A stretch of DNA of 64,000 bases from Cinnamomum chago (GCA_038049695.1 CP142461.1:28403001-28467000), one strand, 5' to 3'; counted from the stretch's first letter, positions 22,644 through 34,756 are shown. The notes: generated from the letters alone by a model not told the origin. Numbers and translations: made by a program.

Positions 22644-23268
22644 AAAAATTCAAAAAAAAAAAAAAAACAGTTCCGTCAGACTTTCATCCATATCCGTGCA
22701 AGAATTGGCTGAAAACATTGCGGAATTATCTGGAACTGTTGGTCAATTATCCGCAATGATCGCTCAACACAATGAAACTCTTGTAAGGATGGATACCAAA
22801 ATAACAGGTTTGAAAAATAATCAGAGTGGGGTAGCTAACCGAGATAATGGAGGACATATTTGGAATCAACGAGATCGACCGGCAGTCAATGTTGATCGAG
22901 ATTTAGGAATTAAATTTGGGGCTCCCGAATATGATGCAAAATTGAAGCCAGATGAATTTATGCATTGGTTAGTGCGTGTGGAAAATATTTTTCCACACAA
23001 ACCAATGACCGAGGACCATAAAGTCACTTTGGTAGCAACTCAATTTCACAATTATGCTATGATTTGGTGGGCTGAATTGCAAATACAGAGAAGGAACCAA
23101 AACATCGATCCTGTTGAGACATGGATTGAGATGAAAAACCTTTTGAAACAAAAGTTCATTTTCATCAATTATTCAAGAGATCTACGTTCAAGCTTTCAAG
23201 ACTTGAAATAAGGGTCCAGACCAGTTGTTGAGTGTTCTGAAGCGTTTATGACAATTCAAGCTCATTGT
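22644..23268 (+). pseudogene. Gypsy gag, N-terminal part
   Basis: A long open frame gives a coiled-coil-like start (QELAENIAELSGTVGQ) and then a Retrotrans_gag domain: APEYDAKLKPDEFMHWLV (about 22920), FHNYAMIWWAELQ (about 23044) and LLKQKFIFINYSRDLR (about 23138-23185). It stops at 23209 and copia 3 cuts the gene at 23268. Gag would form the particle shell of the element. The ATG at 22573 lies in unrelated junction DNA and is unlikely to be the true start. Confidence 0.85.
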
Positions 23269-23560
23269 TGTTAAACAAGACCAAGGCCCATCAATCAAAC
23301 TAGTCCAGCAAACTATATCTCACGTGGATTTGATTTGGGTCAACATTAAGACAACTGTACATATTTCATTAATTGACTGCTTTCCTAACTTAGATTAGTG
23401 ATTGATGTAATTAGTTGGTTTCCATTCTTAGAGCCTTGATTTAGGGATGTAAACACCTATATATTGATGGTCGATCTCCATAGAAAGACAAAAAAATTAA
23501 TGCAATCAGTTTTCAAGATCTCTCGTTTCATTCTTGTGGTTTGCAATTATGAGAATGACA
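23269..23560 (+). repeat. Copia 3 5' LTR
   Basis: A 292-bp LTR, TGTTAAACAAGACC to GAGAATGACA, followed at once by the primer site. Confidence 0.95.
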
Positions 23561-23572
23561 TGGTATCAGAGC
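23561..23572 (+). promoter_or_regulatory. Copia 3 primer-binding site
   Basis: TGGTATCAGAGC directly after the 5' LTR, complementary to the 3' end of initiator tRNA-Met. Confidence 0.93.
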
Positions 23573-24210
23573 AATGTTCAACAAAATCTTTTTTTTTTTT
23601 TTATCTTGCATATCATCAAGGCAATAGAGAAATCAATCTCTGTTGAAGAACGACAGATCCCAGATCTGTTTCACAGAGTCCAGACACTGCGGCAATGACA
23701 TCTTCATGGTCGCCCACCTCTGATCATCAAACCATCTTCAGCAAACTTTACAGACATGGTCACCTGGTCTTCCTAAGAATAATGGAGATTTTTTTCAGAA
23801 ATTTTCAGCACTTTCAGGTTGGTGATTTGCTCATTCTCGAGATTTTCCAGTTTTTTTAAACTGTTTCCATCTAGGCCTTCTAGAATCTTGGATCTATGGG
23901 GGAATTAGTTCATTCTCTTTTCAGTATAAGCCAGACTACTGTGCTTCCTAAGATCTGTGATCTGATCACTGTTCTGATCCATCAGTGGGGCCCACATAGA
24001 AGATCTACAGGGAAAATCAAGGTTGTCTAGGGCTTTTTTGGCCAGTTATTATTCTGAGTTGTGTTTTTTCTCTTCCCTGCTTGATCGGATCTTGTCCACT
24101 ACATACACAAGAGTTTTGCTATACACTTTTAGCCTTTCTCTCTTCATTGTTGCTGTTTTTTTGCTGTCTTTTCACTGATTCAATCAGTTTTTGGCCAATA
24201 TCAATTAGAG

Positions 24211-25850
24211 ATGGAAAAATCTGACGTTACTTTGATCCGATGCACCGGAAAAAATTACCCCGCTTGGTCATTTCAGTTCCAAATATACCTTGAAGCTAAG
24301 GAATTATGGGGCTATATTTCTAGATCAGAGCCTAAACCCACAAAAGATGAGAAGGAGATATCCTCTTGGCATGCTAAAGATGCAAAAATAAAATCATGGA
24401 TATTGGGATCAGTCGAGCTACATCTAATAATGAATCTCAAACCTTACCCAACCTCTAAAGCCATGTGGGGGTAGATAAAATTGACGTGCTGAATTATCTT
24501 GATGATACACTTTTTTCAGATACCCCCACATGGTTTTAGAGGTTGGGTAAGGTTTGAGATTCATTATTAGATGTGGGTAAGGCACCTTGTCGGTACAAGA
24601 CTACTATTCAGAATTCCATATGCTATGGTCGGAATACGATAGTATTAAATATACAGATGTGGCTGACAATATGTTGACAGTGATTCAAGATCTTCGGGCC
24701 TCTATAGTCAAAGGGATCAGTTTTTTATGAAACTGCACAATGAATATGAAAGTGTCCGATCAGCTTTGATGAATTGGACGCCAGTACCTTCCTTGGATGT
24801 GTGCTTGAATGAACTCCTATGCGAAGAACAGCGCCTTGTGACCTCCGCTCATATAGCCCAACAAAAGACTGAGATCTATTCAGTCGCATTCTCAGCTAAT
24901 AAGACTTCTCAGCCTCTGCCTCGAGATTTGAGCAAAACACATTGTTACAGTTGTCAAAAATTTGGGCACATTGCAACTCAATGCAAACAGAAGGTCTGCA
25001 GTTACTATAAAAAGTTGGGACATATCATCTCTGAATGTCACCGCCGCCCACAACGTCCATCACCACAGTATCAGACCCCACAGTCTCAGACTCCGCATGC
25101 TTATGTTGCTTCTTCGGTTATGCCTGCTCCTACATATGCACCCTCACGGCCTGGGCCCTCAACCTCTCTCACTCCTGAATTAGTCCAACAGATGATTGTC
25201 AATGCCCTCTCTGCTTTTGGTCTCTTAAGTACATCTCCTCCATCTTCTACTTGGTTCCTTGACTCCGGGTCGTCTAATCATATGACGTATTCTCGTTCCA
25301 CACTCTCCAATGTGACACCATACAATGGCAAACTTCAGATACAAACTACCAACGGGGGCAACATACCCATTACTGCTCTCGGTGACATCCCCGGTCCCAT
25401 CCCATTGAAAAATGTTTACCTTTGTCCTAATTTAACTTCAAACCTATTGTCAGTCGAGCAACTTGTTGAAAGTAATTGTAACATCTCTTTTTCTTCTTCT
25501 GACTGTGTTGTGAAGGACCATATGTCCGGGAAGGAGATCGTGAGGGAGCCTAAATGTGGACGCTTGTTTCCGCTAGATTTTTCTAAGACTTCTAGGCATA
25601 AATTTGACAATGATGTGTTTTGTTTTTCTATTAGAGATAACTGCCAATTGTGGCATAATAGACTTGGACACCCTAATTCCAAAGCTTTGTCCCTTATGTT
25701 CAATTCTGGTTTATTAAATAAATCTACTGGTTTATCTTCTTGTGTGCCTTCTGATTGTGCTACTTGCAAAATGGGAAAGAGCAAAACTCTTCCTTTTTCC
25801 TATTTCCACTTCTCACAGCACTCGGTGTTTTGATTTGATTCATAGTGATG
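24211..25850 (+). pseudogene. Copia 3 gag, protease and pre-integrase
   Basis: Gag starts at the ATG of MEKSDVTLIRCTGKNY (24211), with the conserved UBN2-type region and MKLHNEYESVRSALM (24727). A zinc knuckle CYSCQKFGHIATQC lies at about 24943-24985. The aspartic protease site is WFLDSGSSNHMT (about 25251-25286). The pre-integrase WHNRLGHPNSK and the CXXC pair at 25760 follow. An inverted duplication at 24421-24573 breaks gag, while the part from 24727 to 25833 is open. A hAT MITE then cuts the integrase at 25855. Confidence 0.9.
24421..24573. repeat. 53-bp inverted duplication (hairpin) in copia 3 gag
   Basis: The left arm 24421-24473 and right arm 24521-24573 are reverse complements with one mismatch, separated by 47 bp. 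The left arm is the normal gag sequence (ending CCATGTGGGGGTA); the right arm is an extra inverted copy. It breaks the gag frame, which resumes at about 24592. Confidence 0.92.
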
Positions 25851-25854
25851 TATG

Positions 25855-26948
25855 CAGGGGCGGATCCAGGACTTCTAATCTGGGGGGGCTGCACTTAATT
25901 TACACTAAAAAATAGCAACAATGTCTCACCAAAAACTATAAAAAATAGCAACAATGTCCCACCAAAGATAGCAACAATGGGCGCTTAAGGATGCGACATT
26001 ATAACCTAAGATAGTAAATAATCACCAATATACAATACATAAGACCGGTTTTAATTTTTTTTCCTAGTTTTTTTTTTTCTTTTCATTTTCAGCTCACAAT
26101 GAAGTGATGAACAGAGTTACAGAGGTACTGTAAATGGGAAACCCAATCCCATAACGTGGCAGGCTGGCAGCTTCTAGTAACACAAAGAGCAAATCTTTCT
26201 CCACAACCACAGAGAATCAAGATGAAGAATAGAAAGAAACTACAAAACCTCCATTTCAGAAAACCATAAAAGAACAAAAAACCAGAAAATAAACAAACCC
26301 ATGTAATAAAAGCACCTCAAAATCGTACCTGAGATCCGGAGGGCACAACCACAAAGAATCAAGATGAAGAATAGAAAGAAATTACAAAACCTCCATTTTA
26401 GAAAACCATAAAAGAAGAACAAAAACCAGAAAATGACCAAACCCATGTAATAAAAACAACCCAAATTCGTACCTGAGATCCGGAGGGCACAACCACAAAG
26501 AATCAAGATGAAGAATAGAAAGAAACTACAAAACCTCCATTTCAGAAAACCATAAAAGAAGAACAAAAAATCAGAAAAGGAACAAACTCATGTAATAAAA
26601 ACACCCCAAATTCGTACTTGAGATCCGGAGGCAGAGAGAGTCGCCGGAGAGCGTCGTTCTCGCCGGAGAGAGTCGCTAGCAACCGAGCAACGAATTTGCA
26701 AACCACTAAAACCAGCTACTTGGAGCGACGGAGGCAGCCTCAATGTTAAAATGGGTGAGAACGTGAGACTGAGAGAGTGAGGGCTAACAAAGAGACAGAG
26801 ACAGAGAATAAGGAAAGAGTTTTGACTTTTAAGACTTAGTTGTGACTTGTGAGACCGGACCCCAAAATTTAAAAAATAGTTTTTTTTTTTTTTTTGGTTG
26901 AAAGCTTGGGTGGGCTGCAGCCACCCCCGCCCCCTTGATCCGCCCCTG
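25855..26948. mobile_element. Non-autonomous hAT element (CAGGGGCGGATC family)
   Basis: The ends are CAGGGGCGGATCCAGG and its inverted partner (reads CAGGGGCGGATCAAGG on the other strand). A perfect 8-bp duplication GATGTATG flanks it (25847-25854 and 26949-26956). The host integrase reads straight through if one duplication copy and the element are removed. The inside has a tandem repeat (about 26170-26635) and no transposase. It is 1094 bp. Confidence 0.95.
26170..26635. repeat. About 143-bp tandem repeats inside the hAT MITE
   Basis: CAAGATGAAGAATAGAAAGA recurs at 26218, 26360 and 26504, a period of 142-144 bp, with about three copies. Each unit carries GAGATCCGGAGG. Minus-strand open frames across it (WRFCSFFLFFILILCGC repeated) are products of the repeat, not a gene. 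Confidence 0.9.
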
Positions 26949-29441
26949 GATGTATGGGGAATTGCTCTAGCTCTTTCTCACACTCACTATAAATACTTTG
27001 TGACTTTTATTGATGATTTCAGTCGGTTCACATGGGTTTACTTTCTGCATTCCAAATCTGATGTTCTTGAATGTTTTTTAAAAAAAAATTGGCTTACGTA
27101 GAAAATCAATTCTCCACTTGCATTAAAATCTTGCGATCTGATTCAGGCGGGGAATATGTGTCCTCTGATTTTCAACAGTTTTTGCAAAACAAAGGCATTA
27201 TTTCTCAAAGAACTTGTCATTATACTCCACAGCAGAATGGCGTCGCTGAAAGGAAAAATAGACATCTCCTTGATGTCACTCGTTCCCTTCTTCTTGAATC
27301 ATCAGTTCCTGCCCGTTTTTGGGTTGAGGCATTGGCTACTGTAGCTCCCCTTACAAATCATATGCCCTCACCCTCTATTGAAAATCAGAGCCCATATTAC
27401 CGCCTGTACAAGACATCTCCATCCTGTGATGATCTTCATGTTTTTGGCTCACTTTGCTTTGTGCATTTGCCTCCTCCTGAAAGGACCAAACTAACCGCTC
27501 AATCAGCTCAGTGTGTTTTTTTAGGGTATGCACCCTTCCAGAAAGGGTTCCTTTGCTATGATCCTAACATTCGTCGCATCCATACCTCTAGGAATGCCAT
27601 GTTTTTTTAAAACAAGTATTTTTTTCAAAACCACCTTGATCCTCCAGACTCTTCATTAGTTTCCTTACCTTGTTTTTCTAACACCACATCTATTGTTCGA
27701 TTTAATCCTAACTTTGTGTATCACAGACGGAATAAAGAAGCGCCTACAGGCAATCCCCCTCCTCATCTTCCTCTAGCATTCGGTCCACCTCTTGCACTTG
27801 GTCCATCTAGTCCTCCTTCATTGAGCCGGTCCACTAGCATTTCTGTTCCACCAGACCGCTATGAGTTCTCTCATACTTCCTTAATGGCTACTTTGTCGTC
27901 CTCTTCCATTCCCCAATCCTATTCTCAGGCTGTGCAGCACCAATGTTGGAACAAGGCTATGCAAGATGAATTGGAGGCTTTAGAACAAAACCATACATGG
28001 GATGTTGTCCCGTCCCGTCCCGTCCCCTGTGGGTGTCAAACCGATTGGCTGTAAGTGGATTTTTTCTTTCAAGTTAAAATCAGATGGCACATTAGATCGA
28101 TATAAGGCGTGTCTTGTCACTCTTGGAAATCGGCAGGAATATGGCATTGGTTATGATGAAACATTTGCTCCGGTCGCCAAGACGACCACAATTCTTGCTG
28201 TTGCTACATCTCAGCCTTGGCCTCAATATCAAATGGATGTCAAAAATGTGTTTCTTCATGGTGATCTCAAAGAAGACGTTTATATGCATCTGCCTCAGGG
28301 GTACTCTTCCGAGAAGGGTATGTTGCCAAACTCTGCCGCTCCCTCTATGGACTGAAACAAGCTCCTCGCGCATGGTTTAAGAAATTTCAAGATGCTCTTC
28401 TCCGCTTGGATTTTCACCCAAGCCCATATGATCCTTCTATGTTTTTACATCATGCTCCGTCCGGGATAACCGTGCTACTTGTTTATGTTGATGACATCGT
28501 CATTACTGGCCCTAATGCCAAAATGATACAGGAGCTCCAAGCTTCTCTTAGTGCGACTTTTCACATGAAGGATCTCGGCCCCTTAAACTATTTCCTTGGT
28601 CTTGAAGTTCATAAATCGACTAAAGGTATAGTTCTAAATCAGCACAAATATACTGTTGATCTCATTGACTTGACCGGCCTTACTGCTTCAGCTCTCGTCG
28701 ATACGCCGGTTGAACTGAACGTCAAACTCAGTTGAAAGGAGGGTGACCTTCTTCCTGATCCTACTGCTTATCGCCAGTTAGTTGGTAGTTTAATCTACCT
28801 CATGATCACTCATCATGATATCTCCTATGCGGTCAACCTCATGAGTCAATTCATGACTGCTCATCGTCACCTTCATATGGCTGCTGTTCGATGCATCATT
28901 CGGTACCTTATTCGCACACCGACTCGCAGGTTGTTTCTTCCATCAAACAATCATATCTCTCTCAGAGCTTATTCAGATGCTAATTGGGCCGGTTGTTCGG
29001 ATACTCGCCACTGAACCACTGGATGGTGCATGTTTTTGGGTAATAGTCTAATTTCCTGGAAATGCAATAAGCATGAAAAAGTTTCAAAATCATCTATCGA
29101 AGTTGAGTACCGAGCCATGTCTGCTGCATGTTCCGAAATTCTTTAGCTCCAAGGTCTCCTTTTAGACATTGGGTTTCCACCAGATGGTGCTGCCCCACTC
29201 TATGCTTATAATACAAGTGCAATTCGGATTACTGAAAATCCAATTTTCCATGAACGCACTAAACACATCGAGGTTGATTGTCACTTCATACGTGATGAAT
29301 TAAAGCGTGATGTCATTAGCCCTCCGCATGTCTCCACTGACCTTCAAATTGCTAATATTCTTACTAAAGGTCTTCCACGACCACGCCATCAGTTCTTGGT
29401 TGGCAAATTGATGCTTGTTGATTCTCCCGCATCAATTTGAG
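26949..29441 (+). pseudogene. Copia 3 integrase, RT and RNase H
   Basis: Integrase shows YFVTFIDDFSRFTWVYFLHS (about 26995-27054) and SDSGGEYVSSDF with TPQQNGVAERKNRHLL (about 27138-27275). RT begins near TWDVV (27995) and has YGIGYDETFAPVAKT (about 28140-28185) and the catalytic VYVDDIVITG (about 28482-28510). RNase H shows AYSDANWAGC (about 28968) and ends with RHQFLVGKLMLVDSPASI and a stop near 29439. Breaks include the poly-A tract at 27080, a frameshift near 28020, one near 28345, and stops near 28735 and 29012. Not functional as it stands. Confidence 0.9.
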
Positions 29442-29451
29442 GGGTGGGGGG
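29442..29451 (+). promoter_or_regulatory. Copia 3 polypurine tract
   Basis: GGGTGGGGGG lies just before the 3' LTR and after the RNase H stop; the wider tract starts at GAGGGG (about 29439). Confidence 0.8.
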
Positions 29452-30509
29452 TGTTAAACAGGCCCAAGGCCCATCAGTCAAACCAGTCCAGCAAACTATT
29501 ATCTCACGTGGATTTGATTTGAGTCAACATTAAGACAACTGTACATTTCATTAATTGATTGCTTTCCTAACTTAGATTAGTGATTGATGTCATAGTTATC
29601 AAAATCCTACGATTCGTATCCCGAATCTTAAGGAAAACGATTCATATTTCTGTATCGAATCCCATTTATATATGAATCTTAGGATTCAGGTGTGAATCCT
29701 ACAATTCGATACTCATTTCATCGAATCTTACGATTCAAGCAATTCGGCTAAGCGCGAGAATAGCTACAACCAATAAGTTAATATTATTAATCTTTTACCT
29801 TTTTTTCTTTCTTTATGCTTTCTTTCTTTTAGCACTTTTATTTTTAAAAGGTTATTTCATAGTTAACGAAACCTCCAAAGAATTTTTTGCGGTTTTGATA
29901 AGGTTTTAAAGATGAATAGAGAACATGCATTTAACTAAAGCATTAGATTGTACATATGATACTTGTCTATATCTTCTTTTTTTAATCTATTTTGGTTTTT
30001 TCTTCATGAACACTTTCTAAACTTAAAGAGATATCCTACTGTGTAATATTGATGGTTTAGATTTTTTTTTTTTATATTTTGATTTAAAGATAATAAATAT
30101 ATATGTTGATACTTACACATGATTTATTTCTTTTATATATATAAATATTGTTCTTGATATGATTGGATGATACACTTATTATACTGCTATAAATGGGAAA
30201 ATAGATGGTTATGAATAATTTTTTTTATCTATTTCTTTTAATTTTTAATTATCTTTCATTTTTATTAGAACAATAAAAAATCCTACGATTCACGATTCGA
30301 TTCGTGGGTATGAACGATTAGCGATACGATTCCAATTTTGAAAACTATGATTGATGTAAATAGTTGGTTTCCTTTCTTAGAGCCTTGATTTAGGCATGTA
30401 AACACCTATATATTGATGGTCGATCTCCATAGAAAGACAGAAAAATTAATACAATCAGTTTTCAAGATCTCTCGTTTCATTCCAGTGGTTTGCACTTATG
30501 AGAATGACA
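29452..30509 (+). repeat. Copia 3 3' LTR, split by a hAT MITE
   Basis: The LTR parts 29452-29590 and 30358-30509 add to 291 bp and align with the 292-bp 5' LTR. The insert and its 8-bp duplication explain the rest. Confidence 0.95.
29591..30349. mobile_element. Non-autonomous hAT element in the copia 3 LTR (CATAGTT family)
   Basis: Ends CATAGTTATCAAAATCC and its inverted partner (reads CATAGTTTTCAAAATTGG on the other strand). A perfect 8-bp duplication ATTGATGT lies at 29583-29590 and 30350-30357. The intact 5' LTR shows the empty site. The subterminal regions are rich in GATTCG and CGAATC motifs. It is 759 bp and encodes nothing. It is younger than copia 3. Confidence 0.93.
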
Positions 30510-31072
30510 CTTGTGGCTTAAATAAGACCGATGATGTTTTGGTTGATTGAAATTTTCAGGGGTAGAGAATTGACATTAAACATATCCATGCATTCAAGAA
30601 TTTTGACATGTTGATGAGATCAACAAGCATGCCGTTAAGACCGAATACATTGAAAATTATCACACCTGAAAAATTAGTGTATCTAAATGGCCTGCACAAA
30701 AGAGCCCAACAAAGCGAGGTTCAAATCCAAGTGCTAGTTCCTCGAAAAAAAAATTCTCCACGCTTGACGATCAAAATAGAATCACATGTTTTCATTCTAA
30801 GCAAAAGAGGCATCGATCATTTAAATGTCCAAAATGAATAAACTTAATGGAAGGTGCACGCGATGAACCGGATACACAACATGATCCTAAAGACAAAGAA
30901 ATAGAGGAAGTGGAGGAAATAGAAGCTGAAAAGGATGGTGAAGCTTTATGGTCGTCCAGGAGACTGCACCCACTGCTAAGAAGAAATGGTTGCGGAAAAA
31001 TATTTTTCGCTCAACAGGTCAGTACATAGGCAAAATTGCATAGTTGTGATTGATGGCGAAAGTTGTGTAAAC
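30510..31072 (+). pseudogene. Gypsy gag C-terminus, zinc knuckle and protease start
   Basis: Translation in shifting frames gives the C-terminal gag part, then CFHSKQKRHRSFKCPK (about 30792-30839). That is a zinc knuckle with its second Cys changed to Ser and a Gly changed to Arg. An acidic linker follows (DKEIEEVEEIEAEKDGE, about 30892-30940). The protease start is WLRKNIFRS (about 30990) and the active-site-like IDGESC (about 31050-31067). Copia 4 cuts it at 31072 and the same frame resumes at 42811. Confidence 0.8.
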
Positions 31073-31360
31073 TGTTAGAGATCCTTGAACCAATGCAGAA
31101 GCATACAATAGATCTCACAGAAGCATACAAGAGAGACGAATTGCAAGAGAATTTTCTGTATTCACTGTATTGACGAAGGATACATTTATAACACTGTAGC
31201 TAGATTAGTGAATCTGATTAGAGATCTGATTACATGATTACAAGCATAACTAAGGAAACTAATATCTATCTAATCTATTGACAACTCATACATGGGCTGG
31301 CCCAATACATGGGTTGCTGACCCATTAGGTCGAGCTGACCTGTTGGACTGTTTCTCTACA
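31073..31360 (-). repeat. Copia 4 3' LTR
   Basis: A 288-bp LTR bounded by TGTTAGAGATCC (31073) and TTTCTCTACA (31360) as read on the plus strand. On the minus strand a GAGAAGGGG polypurine stretch precedes it (31361-31369). Confidence 0.95.
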
Positions 31361-31364
31361 CCCC

Positions 31365-33505
31365 TTCTCAAGCTTTGGATGAGAGAATGTGACCATCGAG
31401 TGCTTGGAAACTACCTCTGAAAAACGAGAAGCGGAGTGGCTCTTGGTGAAAAAATATGCTATCGAAGCAGCTAATGAAATTTGAAAGAGTTTTAACGAAC
31501 ATGTTGATGAATGAAATGACAGTCAACTTCAAGATGTTTAGATCATTCATGGAAGACATCATTTGTTGCCAGTTTCCGTGCACTGTCACTGTCCGTAAAG
31601 AGGGGGGTAGATTTAGGAACTAGAACTCCTAAATCCCGAAGTAACCACCAAAGACAAATAATTTCAGTAATGGTGTGAGATACAGCACGATATTCAGCTT
31701 TAGTGGAAGATCGTGAGACAACTTCCTGTTTCTTGCTCTTCTAAGAGATAAGAGAGGAGCCAAGAAAAATGGAGAAGCTTGTTGTAGAGCGCCGATCATT
31801 GACATCTCTTGCCCAGTCAGAATCAGAATAGCCATGCAGGGTAAGAATTTGAACGGAAGAAATAAGGAGGGCACGGTTGGAACTTCCTTGTAAGCATCTC
31901 AGTATGCGCAGTATAGCAGCACAGTGAAGATGAGATGGTTGCGCAACAAATTGGCTTACCACATGTACCACAAAGGCAATATCTGGTCTGGTAATCGTAA
32001 GATAAACAAGTTGGATCAGAAAGTATATCTCCATCAGTACTACGGAGCTTCAGATTATTTTCAAATAGAGTAAAGACAGGCTTAAGATCTATGAGTCCAG
32101 CTCATTGGAGAACTTCATTGCAGTATTTCGTTTGAGATAAAAGATATCCTTTGGGAGAGTAGGCAACCTCAATGCCTAGAAAGTACCGCAGATTGCCCAA
32201 GTTTCTCATCTCAAACTGTCGATGAAGAAAACTCTTCAAGGATAGAATACCAGAAGCATCATTGCCAGTAATAATCATATCATCGACATAGAGTAACAGG
32301 AAACACATCCAGAACGCGAATAGTGAGTGAAGAGAGCGGAGTCATGAGCACTTTGGGAAAAACCAATGTTGATAATGCTAGTGCTAAACCGTTCAAACCA
32401 AGCACGAGGGGCTTGTTTGAGTCCATATAAGGCACGTTTGAGACGACACACAGAATGAGGAGGTCTCACAACGCCTAGAGGAGGATGCATGTAGATTTCT
32501 TCAAGAAGAAATCCATTCAAAAATGCAGTCTTGACATCAAGCTGATAGAGGGGCCAATGTCTAACAACGGCAACAGAAATAAAGGTACGGAATGTTGTCA
32601 TCTTAGCAACCGGAGCAGAAGTCTCCTCATAATCTACCCCATATTCTTGTGTGTATTCCTTTTGCAACCAATTGAGCCTTGTAACGATAAACAGAACCAT
32701 CAAATTTGGTCTTGATCTTAAAAATCCATTTGCAGCCGATAGCCCGTTTCCCAAAGGGAAGAGGAACTAGGTCCCATGTGTGAGTTTTCTGTAGAGCTAC
32801 AAGTTCTTCAGCAATGGCAGATCGCCAATGCGGATGAGTAATGGCCTCCTTATAGGATTTAGGTTCTACCAAAGTATGAAGTGCACGATGGAGAAAAATG
32901 ATCAATACAAACAAAGCCAAAACGGGATGGAGGAATTCTGGTGCGCAAGGGGTACCTTCGAGTTTGAGGAGGATCCTGCACATCTGGAGTAGAGGAGATA
33001 GGCCCATGGTCAGAAGTAGGAGGTGAGGCTGCAGATTCCGAAGGAGCAGACAGAGGTTTGGGCTGACGATGATATACCTGCAGGGGTGGAGGAGAAGGGG
33101 TATCGGAGGAAAACAGGTTTCGAAAAGGATCAAGAGGATAGACCGTAGATTGCTCAAGAGAAGGGGATTGAGTAGGTAATGTATAAAAAGGTATATGTTC
33201 CAAGAAGGTGACATTACGAGAGACCCGTAACCGATTGGTTATAGGATCATAGTATCGAAAACCTTCCTGTTCGACGTCATACCCTAAAAAGACAAAGACA
33301 GTGGATTTTGTGGAAAGTTTGGTTCTCTTATTATCATGCAACAGAACAAAACAGGTGAAGCCAAAAACTTTGAGATAGGACAAGTTAGGTTTACAGGAAA
33401 ACAATTTTTCATAAGGAGATGTGCCAGATAAAACAGAGGATGGTGTTCTGTTAATCAAATAGATTGCAGTCAGGACTGCTTCCCCCCAGAATTGCAGAGG
33501 AACAT
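31365..33505 (-). pseudogene. Copia 4 integrase C-terminus, RT and RNase H
   Basis: On the minus strand the integrase resumes at VPLQFWGEAVLTAIYLINRT (from about 33505). RT follows with SYKEAITHPHWRSAIAEELV, RAIGCKWIFKIKTKFDGSV, YGVDYEETSAPVAKMTT (about 32645) and the catalytic LLYVDDMIITG (about 32297-32265). RNase H shows GYSDSDWARDVNDRRST (about 31842-31792) and decays near 31400. A frameshift in the RT near 32750 and others near 32290 and 32100, plus several RNase H stops, make it inactive. Confidence 0.88.
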
Positions 33506-33717
33506 AAACCAAACCAAACCAAGCCTTTTCCCACTAGGTGGGGTCGGCTATATGGATTTGACGACGCCAATCAAATCTGTTTAGGGCCATGTCTTCCGTT
33601 AGGTCCATGTAGGCAAGGTCATGTTTGATAGTTTCTTTCCAACTTCCCTTGGGTCTCCCTCTCCGGGCAATCGCTATGCTTTCACACCTTTAAACAGGTG
33701 CCTCCGTTGGGCGCCTT

Positions 33718-34461
33718 CTAACATGGCCGAACCATCTGTCGATTTTCTCTCATTTTATCTTCAATCGGTGCTATTCCTACTTTGCCCCTAATCTCCTCAT
33801 TCCTAATCATATCTCTCCTTGTGATCCCGCACATCCATCTTAGCGTTCCCATCTTCGCAACTTCCATCTTCTTAACATCATTATGCTTTACTGCCCAACA
33901 CTCTGATCCATATAACAACGCAGGACGTACCGCCACCTTATAATACTTTCCTTTAACCTTGAGGGGGACTTTCCGATCACACAAGACCCCCGAAGCACTC
34001 CTCCATTTGGTCCACCCGGCCTAAATCCTGTGACTTACATCAGTATCAATCTCTCCATCCTGTTGCACCATAGATCCAAGGTACCTAAAGTTTTCTTTCT
34101 CTACAATCTTTTGTGTGTCCAAACTTACTTCTAAGTTACCAGGTGTCCTACTTTGACTAAATTTGCATTCCATATATTCCGTCTTGCATCGACTTAGCCT
34201 AAACCCTTTTGTCTCTAACGTTTTCCTCCACAATTCTAGCTTAGCATTCACTCCTTCTCTCGTCTCAACCACTAAAACAATGTCATCTGCAAATAGCATA
34301 CACCACGGCACCTCATCCTGAATATGTCTTGTAATCTCATCCATAACTAGGGCAAACAAGTACGGGCTTAACGCTGAGCCTTGGTGTAGACCAATCGTGA
34401 AAGGAAACTCTTTAGTCTCTCCGTCAGTCGTTCTTATAGATGTCACGGCTCTATTATACAT
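33718..34461 (-). pseudogene. RTE LINE reverse transcriptase and C-terminal region
   Basis: The RT palm is visible as GLHQGSALSPYLFALVMDE and the catalytic FADD box in MLFADDIVLV, followed by ETREGVNAKLELWRKTLE and CKTEYMECKFS. A stop near 34021 separates the C-terminal part with RPALLYGSECWAVKHND, then LRWMCGITRRDMIRN and EDKMRENR. Non-LTR reverse transcriptase copies RNA at a nicked target site. The protein lacks the endonuclease and the first palm motifs and cannot work. Confidence 0.88.
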
Positions 34462-34468
34462 ATCCTTT

Positions 34469-34756
34469 TGTGAAAGCCAGCAAGGGAAGAAGAAGCAAGA
34501 TCCTTTGTGAATTCGATCATTCCTTTGAGGGTCTCGATCTTTGATTATATAGATTAAAGTTGCTATATGTGTTACAAGAATTGAGGCAATTAGCTAAATT
34601 ACAGTCATTCTATTCTAATTAGATCCCCTAATAAGGCAGGAAATAAATTACATAGCTGTACAACCGATGCTTGTTTTGACCCACAAGTTGGGCCTTTTCT
34701 GCCATGGGTTGTGACCCACTGACCCATTGGACCATGACCCACTGACCCATTTGACA
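34469..34756 (-). repeat. Copia 5 3' LTR
   Basis: A 288-bp LTR bounded on the plus strand by TGTGAAAGCCAGC (34469) and CATTTGACA (34756). The run of C at 34756-34767 is the element's polypurine tract read on the opposite strand, preceded in element order by CATCAATTTGAG. Confidence 0.93.

Larger units (their letters stand above)
23269..30509 (+). mobile_element. Copia 3: Ty1/copia element carrying two hAT MITEs
   Basis: Complete layout: 5' LTR (23269-23560), primer site, gag, protease, integrase, RT, RNase H, polypurine tract and 3' LTR (29452-30509). The flanks ATTGT (23264-23268) and CTTGT (30510-30514) are a 5-bp duplication with one change. Two hAT-type MITEs lie inside, at 25855-26948 and in the 3' LTR at 29591-30349. 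By eye the LTRs differ at about 14 positions outside the MITE, roughly 5 per cent. The coding region has a handful of stops and shifts, so it is dead but much fresher than copia 1. It interrupts the Gypsy gag. Confidence 0.93.

Noticed and set aside
26240..26566. 108-codon minus-strand frame with repeated Phe-rich segments, like a membrane protein
   Set aside because: It follows the 143-bp tandem array of a MITE exactly; the protein repeat is a result of the DNA repeat.
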